DNA of 15,119 bases, taken from contig JAZNRO010000051.1 of NCBI GenBank assembly GCA_045590715.1, positions 1 through 15,119 of the forward strand, given 5' to 3'. Source of the DNA: RGIG5579 sp045590715 (GTDB lineage: Bacteria; Bacillota; Clostridia; Oscillospirales; SIG627). The notes under the pieces are model-generated. The model had not been told where the DNA came from. It saw nothing but the letters and a program-made list of their open reading frames with translations, and made no database searches. Numbering within the stretch: position 1 is the stretch's first letter; each line of letters starts with the position of its first letter. Positions 6,546 through 13,860 of the stretch are shown here, piece by piece. The translations under genes were made by a program, and so were the position numbers.

Positions 6546-7730
6546 TTATTTAATTACGTTTCCGTTTTTAATGACGGATTGGATATTAAAGTCATTATCT
6601 GTAATGACAAGATCCGCTGCTTTTCCTACCTCAACGGAGCCTTTTTCACCGTAAATCTTTAAGTGTCTGGCAGGGGCGCTAGAGAGCATTTTAGCCGCTC
6701 CTACGGGAGTCAGTCCGTACTCCAGGCATAACACTTTCAGTGCCCGCTGCATGGTACAGATACTACCGGCAAAGCTGGTCAGATCGGGAAGCTTTGCAAC
6801 GCCGTCGTCTACGATTACGTCCGTGCCGTCTTTCAGACTGCCAAGTCTACCGGTCTTTAAATCCGTGCAGGCAATACGAGTGGCATCGGTGATACCGACT
6901 ACCTTATCTTCGCCCTTGATCTTCAGTGCAAGCTTCATGCAGTGCTTGGGAAGATGCTTTCCGTCGCAGATCAGTTCTACACTTGCATTTTCGTCAAGGT
7001 AGGTGGCTTCTACTACGCCGGCAGTATCCACTTGCCCTCTTTTTAAGTATTGCGTAACGGCATTGTAAAAGTGGGTCACGTGGGAAAATCCCGCCTTGAA
7101 ACCGCTTTCCGCTTCTTCTGCCGTAGCATTGGTATGAGCAACACCGCAAATGATGTTGTTCTCCTTCATAATCTGGGCAAACTTGTGGCTGTTCTCCAGT
7201 TCCGGCGCCGCGTCCCAACGGACGATGCTGCCTTTGGCTGTTTTTAAAATCGTATCCACCTCATCGAAATCAATGGGACGGATCAGATCGTTCTTCTGTG
7301 CGCCTTTGCTTTTTCCGTCAGCGCCGGAAAAGTAAGGGCCTTCCAGGTGAAGTCCGTAGGCGATATCTGCATAGGAACTGGTTTCCTTAAACTCGTGATA
7401 AGCTTCGATAAAGGCAATCAGCTCTTCATGAGTTGCCGTCATAGCGGTAGGAACCAAGGTGGTAGTACCGAATTGCAAATGAGCCTTTGCAGCCGTTTCA
7501 AAAGCCTTAGCCGTGCCGTCCATAAAGTCTGCACCGCCGCCGCCGTGTACGTGCACGTCAATAAAGCCGGGGAACAAATATCCGCCCTTGGCATCAATGG
7601 TAAGATAAGACATGCCGCCGTCAACAAAGCCGATCTTTGCAATTTTCCCGTCTTCAATGAGAACGTTTTCCGGGGCGGTCACCCGGTCAGGCATGACCGC
7701 CCTTGCGTTTTTGATAAGCAGAGTGCTCAT
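6546..7730 (-). CDS. nagA: N-acetylhexosamine-6-phosphate deacetylase, NagA family
   Basis: NagA removes the acetyl group from N-acetylglucosamine 6-phosphate in the cytoplasm. The 394 residues match the family. Amidohydrolase metal-site motifs are present: DVHVHGGGG (His60, His62), HLEGPYF (Glu130), VAHTNAT (His199) and VTHFYNAV (His220), with the catalytic Asp282 in GITDAT. DGKH retains a His259 that lines up with the substrate-phosphate His of E. coli NagA. The loop that carries the second phosphate-contacting Arg in E. coli (REPGLAGA) reads RGQVDTAGVV here, so the match is uncertain. I chose the ATG at 7730 because it overlaps the nagB stop codon (TAATG) and starts at the canonical STLLIKNAR strand; a start at 7766 would lie inside nagB. 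It is the last gene of its operon. Confidence 0.88.
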   Translation of the reverse strand: MSTLLIKNARAVMPDRVTAPENVLIEDGKIAKIGFVDGGMSYLTIDAKGGYLFPGFIDVHVHGGGGADFMDGTAKAFETAAKAHLQFGTTTLVPTAMTATHEELIAFIEAYHEFKETSSYADIAYGLHLEGPYFSGADGKSKGAQKNDLIRPIDFDEVDTILKTAKGSIVRWDAAPELENSHKFAQIMKENNIICGVAHTNATAEEAESGFKAGFSHVTHFYNAVTQYLKRGQVDTAGVVEATYLDENASVELICDGKHLPKHCMKLALKIKGEDKVVGITDATRIACTDLKTGRLGSLKDGTDVIVDDGVAKLPDLTSFAGSICTMQRALKVLCLEYGLTPVGAAKMLSSAPARHLKIYGEKGSVEVGKAADLVITDNDFNIQSVIKNGNVIK

Positions 7731-8581
7731 TATTTGTTGTAAACTCTGATTTCGGGAATGGGACACTTCAGTGCTTCGGGAAGGGTATAGATGGTAGCGT
7801 CCTTGTGGGTGCGGAAAAGGGAGCAGGGAACGTTTGCGGTAATGTCACCGTGCAGGATCTTGCGGAGAGCACCGGCGTTCCAGTCGCGGGGCATGATCAT
7901 AATGATCTTCTTTGCCATATACATTTCCTTCATACCAACGGTAATGCAGTATTCGGGAATGGCATTTAAGTCTGCGCCGCAGTTCATATAAGCGTTGATG
8001 GTCTTGGTTTCGCGGCTGATCTTCAGTACTCTGGTAGAGCGGTTTAAGAATTCTTCGGGAGTAACCACTTCACCGGGTTCCGGGGGCTCGTTGAAGGCAT
8101 AGTGGCCGTTGATACCAACACCGCCGAACACCAGGTCAAGTTTTCCGTACTTTTCAATGATCTCCATTACCTTGCCTTCATTGCCGGGCTCGGGGAAGAT
8201 TCTGTTTTCGGGGAGAACGTTCAATTCTTCATCCACGATAGAATAGAAGATTCTGTTCATACCGCCGCGGAAGGACAGAGGATCGTTGATATCAATATAG
8301 GTTTTGTCGTCAGCAAGGTATTCGTCCATATTGATAAATACGCATTTTTTCAAAGAGATTCTGTACTTGTTTACAAGGTGAGCCAGTCTGAAGTAAGGAC
8401 CGAGAGGACCGTAGGGAACTACCATAACGGTAGGTTCACCCTTGCGGTTGTTTTCTGCAATGATCTCCAGAACTTCAATAGCTACTTTCCAGTAGATATC
8501 AACCTCGGTCTGGGAAACATTGAGTTTGATGCTGGAGCCCTTTCCAACTTCTTCGGGGGGTAAGAGATTGTACTTTTCCAT
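7730..8581 (-). CDS. divergent glucosamine-6-phosphate deaminase-like protein
   Basis: NagB-fold isomerase/deaminase of 283 residues, about 20-40 longer than common NagB proteins. Catalytic positions are mostly kept: Asp86 in NMDEY (E. coli Asp72), His160 and Glu165 in GVGINGHYAFNEP (His143, Glu148). Asn158 replaces Asp141, a change that I believe is normal in Gram-positive NagB. The phosphate contacts differ. The PTGSTPLG loop is PYGPLG (56-61), two residues shorter and without the Ser/Thr pair. The Arg172 position reads Tyr198 and the Lys208 region reads PRDWNAGAL (231-239). The gene lies between the GH123 glycosidase and nagA, 15 bp after the former, with an AAAGGA site. It probably deaminates an amino sugar, but the phosphate position or presence may differ from GlcN-6-P. 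Confidence 0.8.
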   Translation of the reverse strand: MEKYNLLPPEEVGKGSSIKLNVSQTEVDIYWKVAIEVLEIIAENNRKGEPTVMVVPYGPLGPYFRLAHLVNKYRISLKKCVFINMDEYLADDKTYIDINDPLSFRGGMNRIFYSIVDEELNVLPENRIFPEPGNEGKVMEIIEKYGKLDLVFGGVGINGHYAFNEPPEPGEVVTPEEFLNRSTRVLKISRETKTINAYMNCGADLNAIPEYCITVGMKEMYMAKKIIMIMPRDWNAGALRKILHGDITANVPCSLFRTHKDATIYTLPEALKCPIPEIRVYNK

Positions 8582-8596
8582 TGTTTTTTTCCTTTC

Positions 8597-10291
8597 TTAT
8601 TTGGAATAAAATTTAATTTTTTCATTTACTTTTTTCCTGAATTCTATCAGGGTTTGGGGATTATTCGGGGACTTGTAAAAGCCCGGAATACCGAAGTATT
8701 TCTCAATCAGTTCAAGACATTCTTTTCTGCTAGAGAGACTTTCAAGCAGCTGAAGGGCACGGATATCGGTAAGACCTTCCGCAAAATTCTTCTGTCGGAC
8801 GGACTGGAGTGCAGTGCCGTCGTTTGCGGGATATACAAAGTAGGAAGTACCCGCATTGGGGAATCCGCCACAGGGGTTCATAAAGGGGTTAAAGCTTCCC
8901 GTGCTCATATCGGCGTAGTAGTAATTGTAAGCCCAGTGGAGAAATCCTTTGAAATTATGGTAATACATCGTGATACCCAAATTTCTGTTTCTCTCTCTGG
9001 GAAGCTGAATGATGCGGTTGCTCATCCCTTCTTGGATCTCCATACCGGTGTAGTAGCACCACATATTGTCGCCTTTGCCCACAAAGCCGTCGGCGGTCTT
9101 GGTTCTGGCAATGGGGATCTGAACAAGGCCCGATTCGTAGAATTTTACGTCGGATAGGGCGTCGCCTACCATATAGCCTTCCAAAAGATCGCTGATCTTG
9201 TCGTACACTCTTTTGTAGCCCTCGAAATTTTCTTCCGTAGGCTCGTCGGAAATATGGAATAGGATCTTCTTTTCAAGACCTTCCTCTTTGAGAAATTTAC
9301 GAAGCTCCGTCAGATACGCTCTTAAGAAGGTGATGTATTCTTCTCCGGCGGAATCTGTTTCCCAGCCAAAGATCTTCTGCACTTTTCCATTCACTTCCGC
9401 CACGATCTTGGGTGCATGCTCTGCGCCCCACTGGGTGAAGAGATGGGAGTGCTCGAAGTTCTCAATACCCATCTTCCGGCAAAAATCAATAAAGTGTTTT
9501 ACTTTCGAGAAATCAAAGGTAAATTTTGGACCGTCTTTTTTGATCTTAACCAATTGCGCGGTCATTCTCTCTGCTCCCATATAGGTATCAAGAGGGGGAG
9601 TGAAGGCCGGCAGAAGGATCATATTCATTCCGTTTGTCACGGCTTTTTTCAAAAAGTCGGAAAGGATCTCGTAGAAGCGATCAGAAAAGATCTCTACGTT
9701 GTAGAAGGTGGAAAGGCAGTCGTAATGAACCCAGTTGGTAAAATAGGTGCTTTGCTCGGGAAGATTCTGATCCAGAACCTCAAGTGAAAGCTCGCTTTCA
9801 CCGATAAGAGTATTGGTCAAATGCCCGTAAAGCTCAATTCTAACTTTGTATTTTCCCGCTTTCAGTTCCTTTTGCTCTTCGTTTACCTGGAACCAAAGTC
9901 CCTGCCAACTGTCGTTATAGGCAAAGAGCATTAGCTGCTCATCTTTTTCGTGGTAACGGGTTCTTTTGTTTACCACTCTGGTAAAGATCTCGGCGTTGAC
10001 CTTTTTGGGAATGAGAATATCCGGATAAAGGCCGATGGGCTGCTTGGGAGAAATATCGGAATAGTCCGCGTGGATCACGGGAACGCATCCGATGTGATAG
10101 GCGCTGATGGGAAGATCACTGATAACCTTTACAAAAAAAGGGGTGGATTTGGCAGATTCATCCGTGATCTTGTAGCCTAGCTGAAAAGAAAACGCTTCGT
10201 TTTTACAAAGAGAATATTCCTTCAGATCCACGCTGCCTGAAAAATCAGGTTTGATGGAAACAAGAGAACTGTATATCCTGGTTGTAATCAT
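8597..10291 (-). CDS. GH123-like (DUF4091) glycoside hydrolase, cytoplasmic
   Basis: The 564-residue protein has an N-terminal beta-sandwich-like region (about 1-175) and a TIM-barrel region (about 180-500) of the DUF4091 family, now classed as the GH123 catalytic domain. Characterised GH123 enzymes are beta-N-acetylgalactosaminidases that use substrate-assisted catalysis with an adjacent Asp-Glu pair. Here HISDEP supplies Asp349 and Glu350. Typical late motifs are KGFLHWAYNYYYAD (448-461), FNPF, FVYPANDGT (485-493) and QSVRQKNFAEGLTDIRAL (496-513). There is no signal peptide or anchor, so it should act on imported glycans or glycosides. The ATG at 10291 has an ATAGGAGGTT site. It leads an operon with nagB-like and nagA genes, which supports an N-acetylhexosamine substrate, and faces an AraC regulator. 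Confidence 0.82.
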   Translation of the reverse strand: MITTRIYSSLVSIKPDFSGSVDLKEYSLCKNEAFSFQLGYKITDESAKSTPFFVKVISDLPISAYHIGCVPVIHADYSDISPKQPIGLYPDILIPKKVNAEIFTRVVNKRTRYHEKDEQLMLFAYNDSWQGLWFQVNEEQKELKAGKYKVRIELYGHLTNTLIGESELSLEVLDQNLPEQSTYFTNWVHYDCLSTFYNVEIFSDRFYEILSDFLKKAVTNGMNMILLPAFTPPLDTYMGAERMTAQLVKIKKDGPKFTFDFSKVKHFIDFCRKMGIENFEHSHLFTQWGAEHAPKIVAEVNGKVQKIFGWETDSAGEEYITFLRAYLTELRKFLKEEGLEKKILFHISDEPTEENFEGYKRVYDKISDLLEGYMVGDALSDVKFYESGLVQIPIARTKTADGFVGKGDNMWCYYTGMEIQEGMSNRIIQLPRERNRNLGITMYYHNFKGFLHWAYNYYYADMSTGSFNPFMNPCGGFPNAGTSYFVYPANDGTALQSVRQKNFAEGLTDIRALQLLESLSSRKECLELIEKYFGIPGFYKSPNNPQTLIEFRKKVNEKIKFYSK

Positions 10292-10321
10292 AGAACTAAC
10301 CTCCTATATTTCTATATCATC

Positions 10322-10349
10322 ATTGTATCATATTGTAGGGGACAAACAA
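10322..10349 (-). promoter_or_regulatory. probable promoter of the GH123 operon
   Basis: On the minus strand, TTGTTT (10344-10349) and TACAAT (10322-10327) are 16 bp apart, upstream of the ribosome binding site and ATG at 10291. The weak -35 box suits a promoter that needs an activator such as the divergent AraC protein. Confidence 0.5.
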
Positions 10350-10387
10350 GCGACGAAATCGATTACTTTTTGTACAATATCGATATT
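10330..10387. promoter_or_regulatory. candidate operators in the GH123/araC divergent region
   Basis: An 8-bp inverted pair, ATATTGTA (10330-10337) and TACAATAT (10373-10380), is spaced 43 bp arm to arm, about four helical turns. The second arm runs into a perfect 12-bp palindrome AATATCGATATT (10376-10387) that ends just before the araC -35 box. Position and symmetry suggest regulator sites; no binding is shown. Confidence 0.4.
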
Positions 10388-10393
10388 TTTCTG

Positions 10394-10422
10394 TTGACAG
10401 GAACGGTTCTTTTCGCTATGAT
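10394..10422 (+). promoter_or_regulatory. sigma-A promoter of the AraC-family regulator
   Basis: TTGACA (10394-10399) and TATGAT (10417-10422) are separated by 17 bp. The start site would be near 10429, followed by a GGGGGAAAG ribosome binding site and the ATG at 10455. Confidence 0.85.
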
Positions 10423-10454
10423 AAAAGCAAGAATTTCGAAGGGGGAAAGAGAAA

Positions 10455-11270
10455 ATGTCAGAGATTATCTTTAGCTCGCAACGCGTGTACGACGGCTATC
10501 TTGCGGTCAATTCCTGCGGGAAGCAGTATCTGGCAGATCAGGACTACGATACCTTGCGCTTTGAGGGCAGGGTAGACTTTTCCATTAACTACATCGCAAA
10601 AGGGGTAGGATACTGCGAAACCGATGGAAAAATTCTCCCCATAAAAGAGGGAAGCCTGGTGCTTTTCTTTCCCGGTGTAAAACAGCATTACCTCTTTAAA
10701 AAAGACGATTCTGCCGTGCAAATGTGGGCTCATTTCAGTGGGACTGCCTGCGGGCTTTTAGAGAGCTTCCGTTCTGAAAAATCAGTCATTGTTGAGATTA
10801 AAGACAGAAAGCAATTTGAATCCGCTTTTGAAAAAATGATACTTTCCCATTATAAAAAACTCCCTTTTTCTTCTTCCGTTTGCGAAGGGTATATGACCGT
10901 TCTCCTTTCGCTTTTAGCACAGAGTAATTTGCAGAATGCAGAGACCAACACTAGGGTCAGCAACGAGAATCTGGAAAAGGTATTAAGTCGGATGCACGTA
11001 GACTATAATAAGCCTATTGATATTAAGGAGTACGCCGGGATCTGCTGTGTCAGCCAGGATCATTTTATCCGCATTTTTAAATCCTATACCGGTCTTACTC
11101 CTTATAATTATCAGCTTCGTATCCGTATCAACCGTGCGGTGGAAATGCTGGAAAATACCCCCATCAGTGTTAGCCAATGTGCCGAGACGGTGGGTTTTCA
11201 TGATAATGCGTATTTCAGCAAAGTTTTCAAACGTTTTACCGGCCATTCTCCCTCATATTACAAAAAATAA
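10455..11270 (+). CDS. AraC-family transcriptional regulator
   Basis: The 271-residue regulator has an N-terminal cupin-like sensor (about 15-100; INYIAKGVGYCETDGK, LFFPGVKQHY) and a C-terminal AraC double helix-turn-helix (about 170-270). The first helix-turn-helix contains IDIKEYAGICCVSQDHFIRI and FKSYTGLTPYNYQLRIRI; the second contains ISVSQCAETVGFHDNAYFSK and ends in FKRFTGHSPSYY. This architecture is typical of activators of sugar-utilisation operons. It is transcribed divergently from the GH123-nagB-nagA operon across 163 bp that hold both promoters and several inverted repeats, so that operon is the likely target. The inducer, probably an amino sugar or oligosaccharide, cannot be read from sequence. 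Confidence 0.92.
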   Translation: MSEIIFSSQRVYDGYLAVNSCGKQYLADQDYDTLRFEGRVDFSINYIAKGVGYCETDGKILPIKEGSLVLFFPGVKQHYLFKKDDSAVQMWAHFSGTACGLLESFRSEKSVIVEIKDRKQFESAFEKMILSHYKKLPFSSSVCEGYMTVLLSLLAQSNLQNAETNTRVSNENLEKVLSRMHVDYNKPIDIKEYAGICCVSQDHFIRIFKSYTGLTPYNYQLRIRINRAVEMLENTPISVSQCAETVGFHDNAYFSKVFKRFTGHSPSYYKK

Positions 11271-11280
11271 AAATTCATTC

Positions 11281-11311
11281 AAAAAAAAGACCGGTATTCC
11301 GGTCTTTTTTT
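11281..11311. terminator. bidirectional intrinsic terminator
   Basis: A GACCGG/CCGGTC stem (11289-11294 with 11299-11304, loop TATT), extended by A-T pairs, has an A-run on the left and a T-run on the right. It serves both the araC-type gene and the convergent MATE gene, whose stop codon is at 11310-11312. Confidence 0.92.
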
Positions 11312-12650
11312 ATGATTCTTTTTTCTTTATTTTCAGGGTGAAAGCCAGAATTAAAGTGAAAATAGCGCTAAAAAATCCGGCTACTGTCGGCATCAGCCAA
11401 ATACCCTCCAGGTGCAATGCGGGAGTAATCAAAAAGAGGGTTGCGATGGGGAAAACAAGAGTCCCGAAAAAAGAAGTAGCAAGCGATCGCCATGGCTTTT
11501 CCAGAGATGTGAAGTAAGAGGAGTAGCACATATCCACCCAGCCAAAAAGGTAGGAGAAAGAAAAAAGCTTCATTCCGATGATGCTGACCCTTAAAAGATC
11601 GAAATCCTCCGGTTTTACGAAAATAGGTGCGACAAAATGCCCCGCACACTGCAGAAATAGCATAGAAAGTAAGGAAAGGAAAGAGGCTCCGATGATAACT
11701 CGACGAAAGATCGCTTTCACTTTTTTTATAAGTCCTGCGCCGTAGCAGTAGCTGATGGCCGGCTGAAGTGAATCGGAAAGGCCGAAGGAAAGCATTCCGA
11801 TAATACTGTCAACGTACATCACAACGGAAAAAGCCGCTACCGCAGTCGTACCGCCGTATTTTAATAAAAATAAATTCATTACTACGGACATGACAGACAT
11901 AGAAATATTACTGAAGAATTCACTGAATCCGTTGGCGATGATCTGAAAAAAATCAGATAGGGAAATATTTTCTTTGGTGTAATAAATGTCCATTCGTTTT
12001 CCACGGAACAGATAAAGGGTGATAACGGATCCAAGGGCAATGGAAAAACAACTGGTAAAGGCGGCAGCCCAGATGCCTTGGCCTAAAAAAGCAATCAAAA
12101 TAATATCCATTACGATATTCAGCGCCTGGGTACCGATGGAAAGCCACATGCTTAATTTTTCTTTTCCGCAAACTCTTAAAAAGTTATCGGTAGCAAAGCC
12201 GATGGGCAGAAGGGGAGCAAAATAAGCGTGTACTTTCATATACATTACGCCGTAGCGTATTGCCATAGCTGATGCACCTGGGGAGATCAAGCGAATAAAA
12301 GGCTCGGCAAAGCAAATCCCTAAAACACCTAAAACCAGGGACAAAAGCAAAATCACTTTAATGGAAGTGGAGAAGAGATTAGAGGCTTCCTCTCTCTTTT
12401 TCTCTCCCAGTAAGATGGAGATTCTTACGGAAGCGCCGGTTGCCAGCATATTGGAAAGGGCAAAAACCATCATTAAAATCGGCATAATTAAATTGATGGC
12501 CGCTAGGGCGTCGGAGCCGATAAAACGCCCTACGAAAATTCCGTCTGCGATCTGATAAAGGGCACCGAAAGCCATAGTGATCATAGAGGGCACCGCACAG
12601 CGGAACAAAAGCCTTGTAGGGGAGAGCCTTTCAAAAACTTCGGAATCCAT
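11310..12650 (-). CDS. MATE-family multidrug/cation exporter, MepA-like
   Basis: The 446-residue integral membrane protein has about twelve hydrophobic segments in two MatE repeats. The opening LSPTRLLFRCAVPSMITM with YQIADGIFVGRFIGSDAL is typical of MepA-type MATE proteins, which extrude cationic drugs in exchange for H+ or Na+. I chose the ATG at 12650 because an AAGGAGAA site precedes it. An in-frame ATG at 12695 would put translation through the leader terminator stem and has no site. The gene is monocistronic, with a perfect consensus promoter and a structured leader that resembles a guanidine-IV riboswitch. If so, the natural substrate may be guanidinium or related compounds. Confidence 0.9.
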   Translation of the reverse strand: MDSEVFERLSPTRLLFRCAVPSMITMAFGALYQIADGIFVGRFIGSDALAAINLIMPILMMVFALSNMLATGASVRISILLGEKKREEASNLFSTSIKVILLLSLVLGVLGICFAEPFIRLISPGASAMAIRYGVMYMKVHAYFAPLLPIGFATDNFLRVCGKEKLSMWLSIGTQALNIVMDIILIAFLGQGIWAAAFTSCFSIALGSVITLYLFRGKRMDIYYTKENISLSDFFQIIANGFSEFFSNISMSVMSVVMNLFLLKYGGTTAVAAFSVVMYVDSIIGMLSFGLSDSLQPAISYCYGAGLIKKVKAIFRRVIIGASFLSLLSMLFLQCAGHFVAPIFVKPEDFDLLRVSIIGMKLFSFSYLFGWVDMCYSSYFTSLEKPWRSLATSFFGTLVFPIATLFLITPALHLEGIWLMPTVAGFFSAIFTLILAFTLKIKKKES

Positions 12651-12667
12651 AATTTCTCCTTTTTTAT

Positions 12668-12705
12668 AAAAAAAGCCCAGGCATTGCACTTGCAATAACC
12701 CGAGC
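12668..12705 (-). terminator. leader terminator of the MATE gene (riboswitch expression platform)
   Basis: On the minus strand a 13-bp stem with one bulged U (whole hairpin 12675-12705, loop AAGU at its tip) is followed by seven T (12668-12674). It lies between the promoter and the MATE ribosome binding site. Its 5' arm shares GCUCGG with the 3' arm of the preceding hairpin, so the two structures exclude one another. Confidence 0.85.
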
Positions 12706-12761
12706 TCACTCGGACACCTAATCCGGCAATTGAGTACTACGGCACTCTGCCTCCGGTGACC
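12700..12761 (-). ncRNA. candidate guanidine-IV (mepA motif) riboswitch aptamer
   Basis: On the minus strand, hairpin 1 pairs CACC (12755-12758) with GGUG (12715-12718). After a purine-rich internal loop (GGA / GGAUUA) it pairs GGCA (12748-12751) with UGCC (12725-12728). Hairpin 2 is CCGAG-UGAG-CUCGG (12700-12713). Its UGAG loop can pair with CUCA in the apical part of hairpin 1 (12731-12734), forming a kissing interaction. Hairpin 2 then competes with the terminator, so ligand binding would turn the gene on. Guanidine-IV riboswitches have two hairpins and loop contact and are known upstream of mepA-type MATE genes in Clostridia. The structure is seen in the sequence; the class name rests on this resemblance and gene context. 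Confidence 0.72.
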
Positions 12762-12772
12762 TATTTTTCTGT

Positions 12773-12801
12773 ATTATATATATTTTCTTTCGCCTTGTCA
12801 A
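12773..12801 (-). promoter_or_regulatory. perfect consensus sigma-A promoter of the MATE leader
   Basis: On the minus strand, TTGACA (12796-12801) and TATAAT (12773-12778) are 17 bp apart, a full consensus match. The start site near 12766 lies a few bases before the first paired base of the aptamer. Such a strong promoter fits control by premature termination rather than at initiation. Confidence 0.93.
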
Positions 12802-12839
12802 GAAATGTGTATTTCTCTGTGGTATTTTTCCTTTCTTTA

Positions 12840-12848
12840 TGATATAAT
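12840..12848 (+). promoter_or_regulatory. extended -10 promoter of the YitT gene
   Basis: TG-A-TATAAT at 12840-12848 is an extended -10 element; no clear -35 box lies 17 bp upstream. The predicted start site, about 12854-12856, is immediately before an in-frame ATG at 12857. Confidence 0.6.
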
Positions 12849-12877
12849 GAAATAAAATGTATGCTTGGTTGGTTGAT

Positions 12878-13759
12878 ATGAAAAAAATACTTTGTGAACT
12901 AAAGCAGTTAAAACTTGAAAATTTTATATTGCTTCTAATTGCCGGCTCCGTCAACGCTATTGGTGTTACCATGTTTATCGCGCCGGTGCGTCTTTACGAC
13001 AGTGGCATTTCCGGTACTTCTATTTTGCTTTCCCAGATCACACCGGAATATCTCACCCTTTCCCTTTTTTTGATCCTTTTAAATATTCCCTTGTTCTTAT
13101 TCGGGTTTAAACGGCAGGGAGCCACCTTTACCGTCTATTCGATTTTCACGGTTCTCATCTATTCTCTTGTTTCCTTTTTGATTACCGACGTTCTTCCCGT
13201 TGACGTAAGCATTGCTTCTCCTTTGGCAGGGGAGGATCTGCTTCTTTGCGCTCTGTTTGGCGGTATGATCTCCGGTGTGGGGAGCGGTATGACCATCCGT
13301 TACGGCGGCGCCATTGACGGTGTGGAGGTTATGGCGGTAATTTTTGCAAAGAAATTAAATCTTACCGTAGGGAGCTTCGTTATGATCTATAACGTGATCC
13401 TTTACGTGATCTGCGGTTTTGTCAATCGTGACTGGATCCTGCCTCTTTATTCCATTGTTACCTATATGGCGGGCCTGAAGACCGTAGACTACGTAGTGGA
13501 AGGCTTCGACCGCTCCAAAGAGGTGATGATCGTAACGGAATTTCCCGACGAGATCAGCACTGCGCTGATGGAGGAATTCGGTTGCGGTACCACCAAGATT
13601 TCCGCCAAGGGTGGCTATTCTAATTCGGATAAAACCATCATCTACTTTGTGGTAAACCGTTTCCAGATCTCAAGAATGCGCAGCATCATTCATCGGGTAG
13701 ACCCAAAAGCCTTTGTCACCATCAGCGAAGTAGCGGATGTGTTCAAAGCCAACGACTAA
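12878..13759 (+). CDS. YitT-family membrane protein with C-terminal DUF2179
   Basis: The protein has five to six membrane segments in the first 200 residues (ILLLIAGSVNAIGVTMFIAP; LFLILLNIPLFLFGFKRQ; LLLCALFGGMISGVGSGM; LYVICGFVN) and a soluble C-terminal DUF2179 domain of about 85 residues (from EGFDRSKEVMIVTEFPDEIS). The motif GGAIDGVEVMAVIFAKK is characteristic of YitT/DUF161 proteins. The function of the family is poorly defined, with transport suggested. I give the ATG at 12878 (293 residues), which matches usual YitT N-termini. An in-frame ATG at 12857 (300 residues) is possible and would be essentially leaderless. Neither start has a good Shine-Dalgarno sequence, unlike every other gene here. 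The gene is divergent from the MATE gene and ends at its own terminator. Confidence 0.87.
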   Translation: MKKILCELKQLKLENFILLLIAGSVNAIGVTMFIAPVRLYDSGISGTSILLSQITPEYLTLSLFLILLNIPLFLFGFKRQGATFTVYSIFTVLIYSLVSFLITDVLPVDVSIASPLAGEDLLLCALFGGMISGVGSGMTIRYGGAIDGVEVMAVIFAKKLNLTVGSFVMIYNVILYVICGFVNRDWILPLYSIVTYMAGLKTVDYVVEGFDRSKEVMIVTEFPDEISTALMEEFGCGTTKISAKGGYSNSDKTIIYFVVNRFQISRMRSIIHRVDPKAFVTISEVADVFKAND

Positions 13760-13764
13760 TGAAA

Positions 13765-13791
13765 AATCTCACCGAAAGGTGGGATTTTTTT
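13765..13791 (+). terminator. intrinsic terminator after the YitT gene
   Basis: A 9-bp stem with one T-G pair (13765-13773 with 13778-13786) is capped by a GAAA tetraloop and followed by a T-run. It begins 6 bp after the stop codon. Confidence 0.9.
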
Positions 13792-13800
13792 ATTTTGCTC

Positions 13801-13829
13801 TTGACAAAAGATTTTGACCGTTGTATCAT
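13801..13829 (+). promoter_or_regulatory. sigma-A promoter of the GntR-ABC operon
   Basis: TTGACA (13801-13806) and TATCAT (13824-13829) have 17-bp spacing. A short inverted repeat TTGT-ATTAG-ACAA (13828-13840) overlaps the -10 edge and start site and might be the GntR operator. A TGGAGGA ribosome binding site precedes the ATG at 13861. Confidence 0.8.
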
Positions 13830-13860
13830 TGTATTAGACAAGTAACACAGTGGAGGAAAT

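Noticed and set aside
7889..8581. Asn in place of Asp in the GxGxDGH motif of the NagB-like protein as a lost catalytic residue
   Set aside because: As far as I recall, Asn at this position is common in active Gram-positive NagB enzymes, so by itself it is not unusual.
8102..9157. Two long + strand frames (8102-8563 and 8654-9157) opposite the nagB-like and GH123 genes
   Set aside because: They have no family resemblance, no promoter or ribosome binding site, and lie antisense to well-supported genes.
11310..12695. Longer N-terminus for the MATE protein starting at 12695
   Set aside because: It would start inside the leader terminator hairpin; a good ribosome binding site precedes the ATG at 12650.
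12668..12705. GCCTGGGC before a T-run suggested a ZTP (pfl) riboswitch
   Set aside because: The ZTP 5' core is absent and the segment is explained as the 3' arm of a terminator; the two-hairpin layout and MATE gene fit guanidine-IV better.
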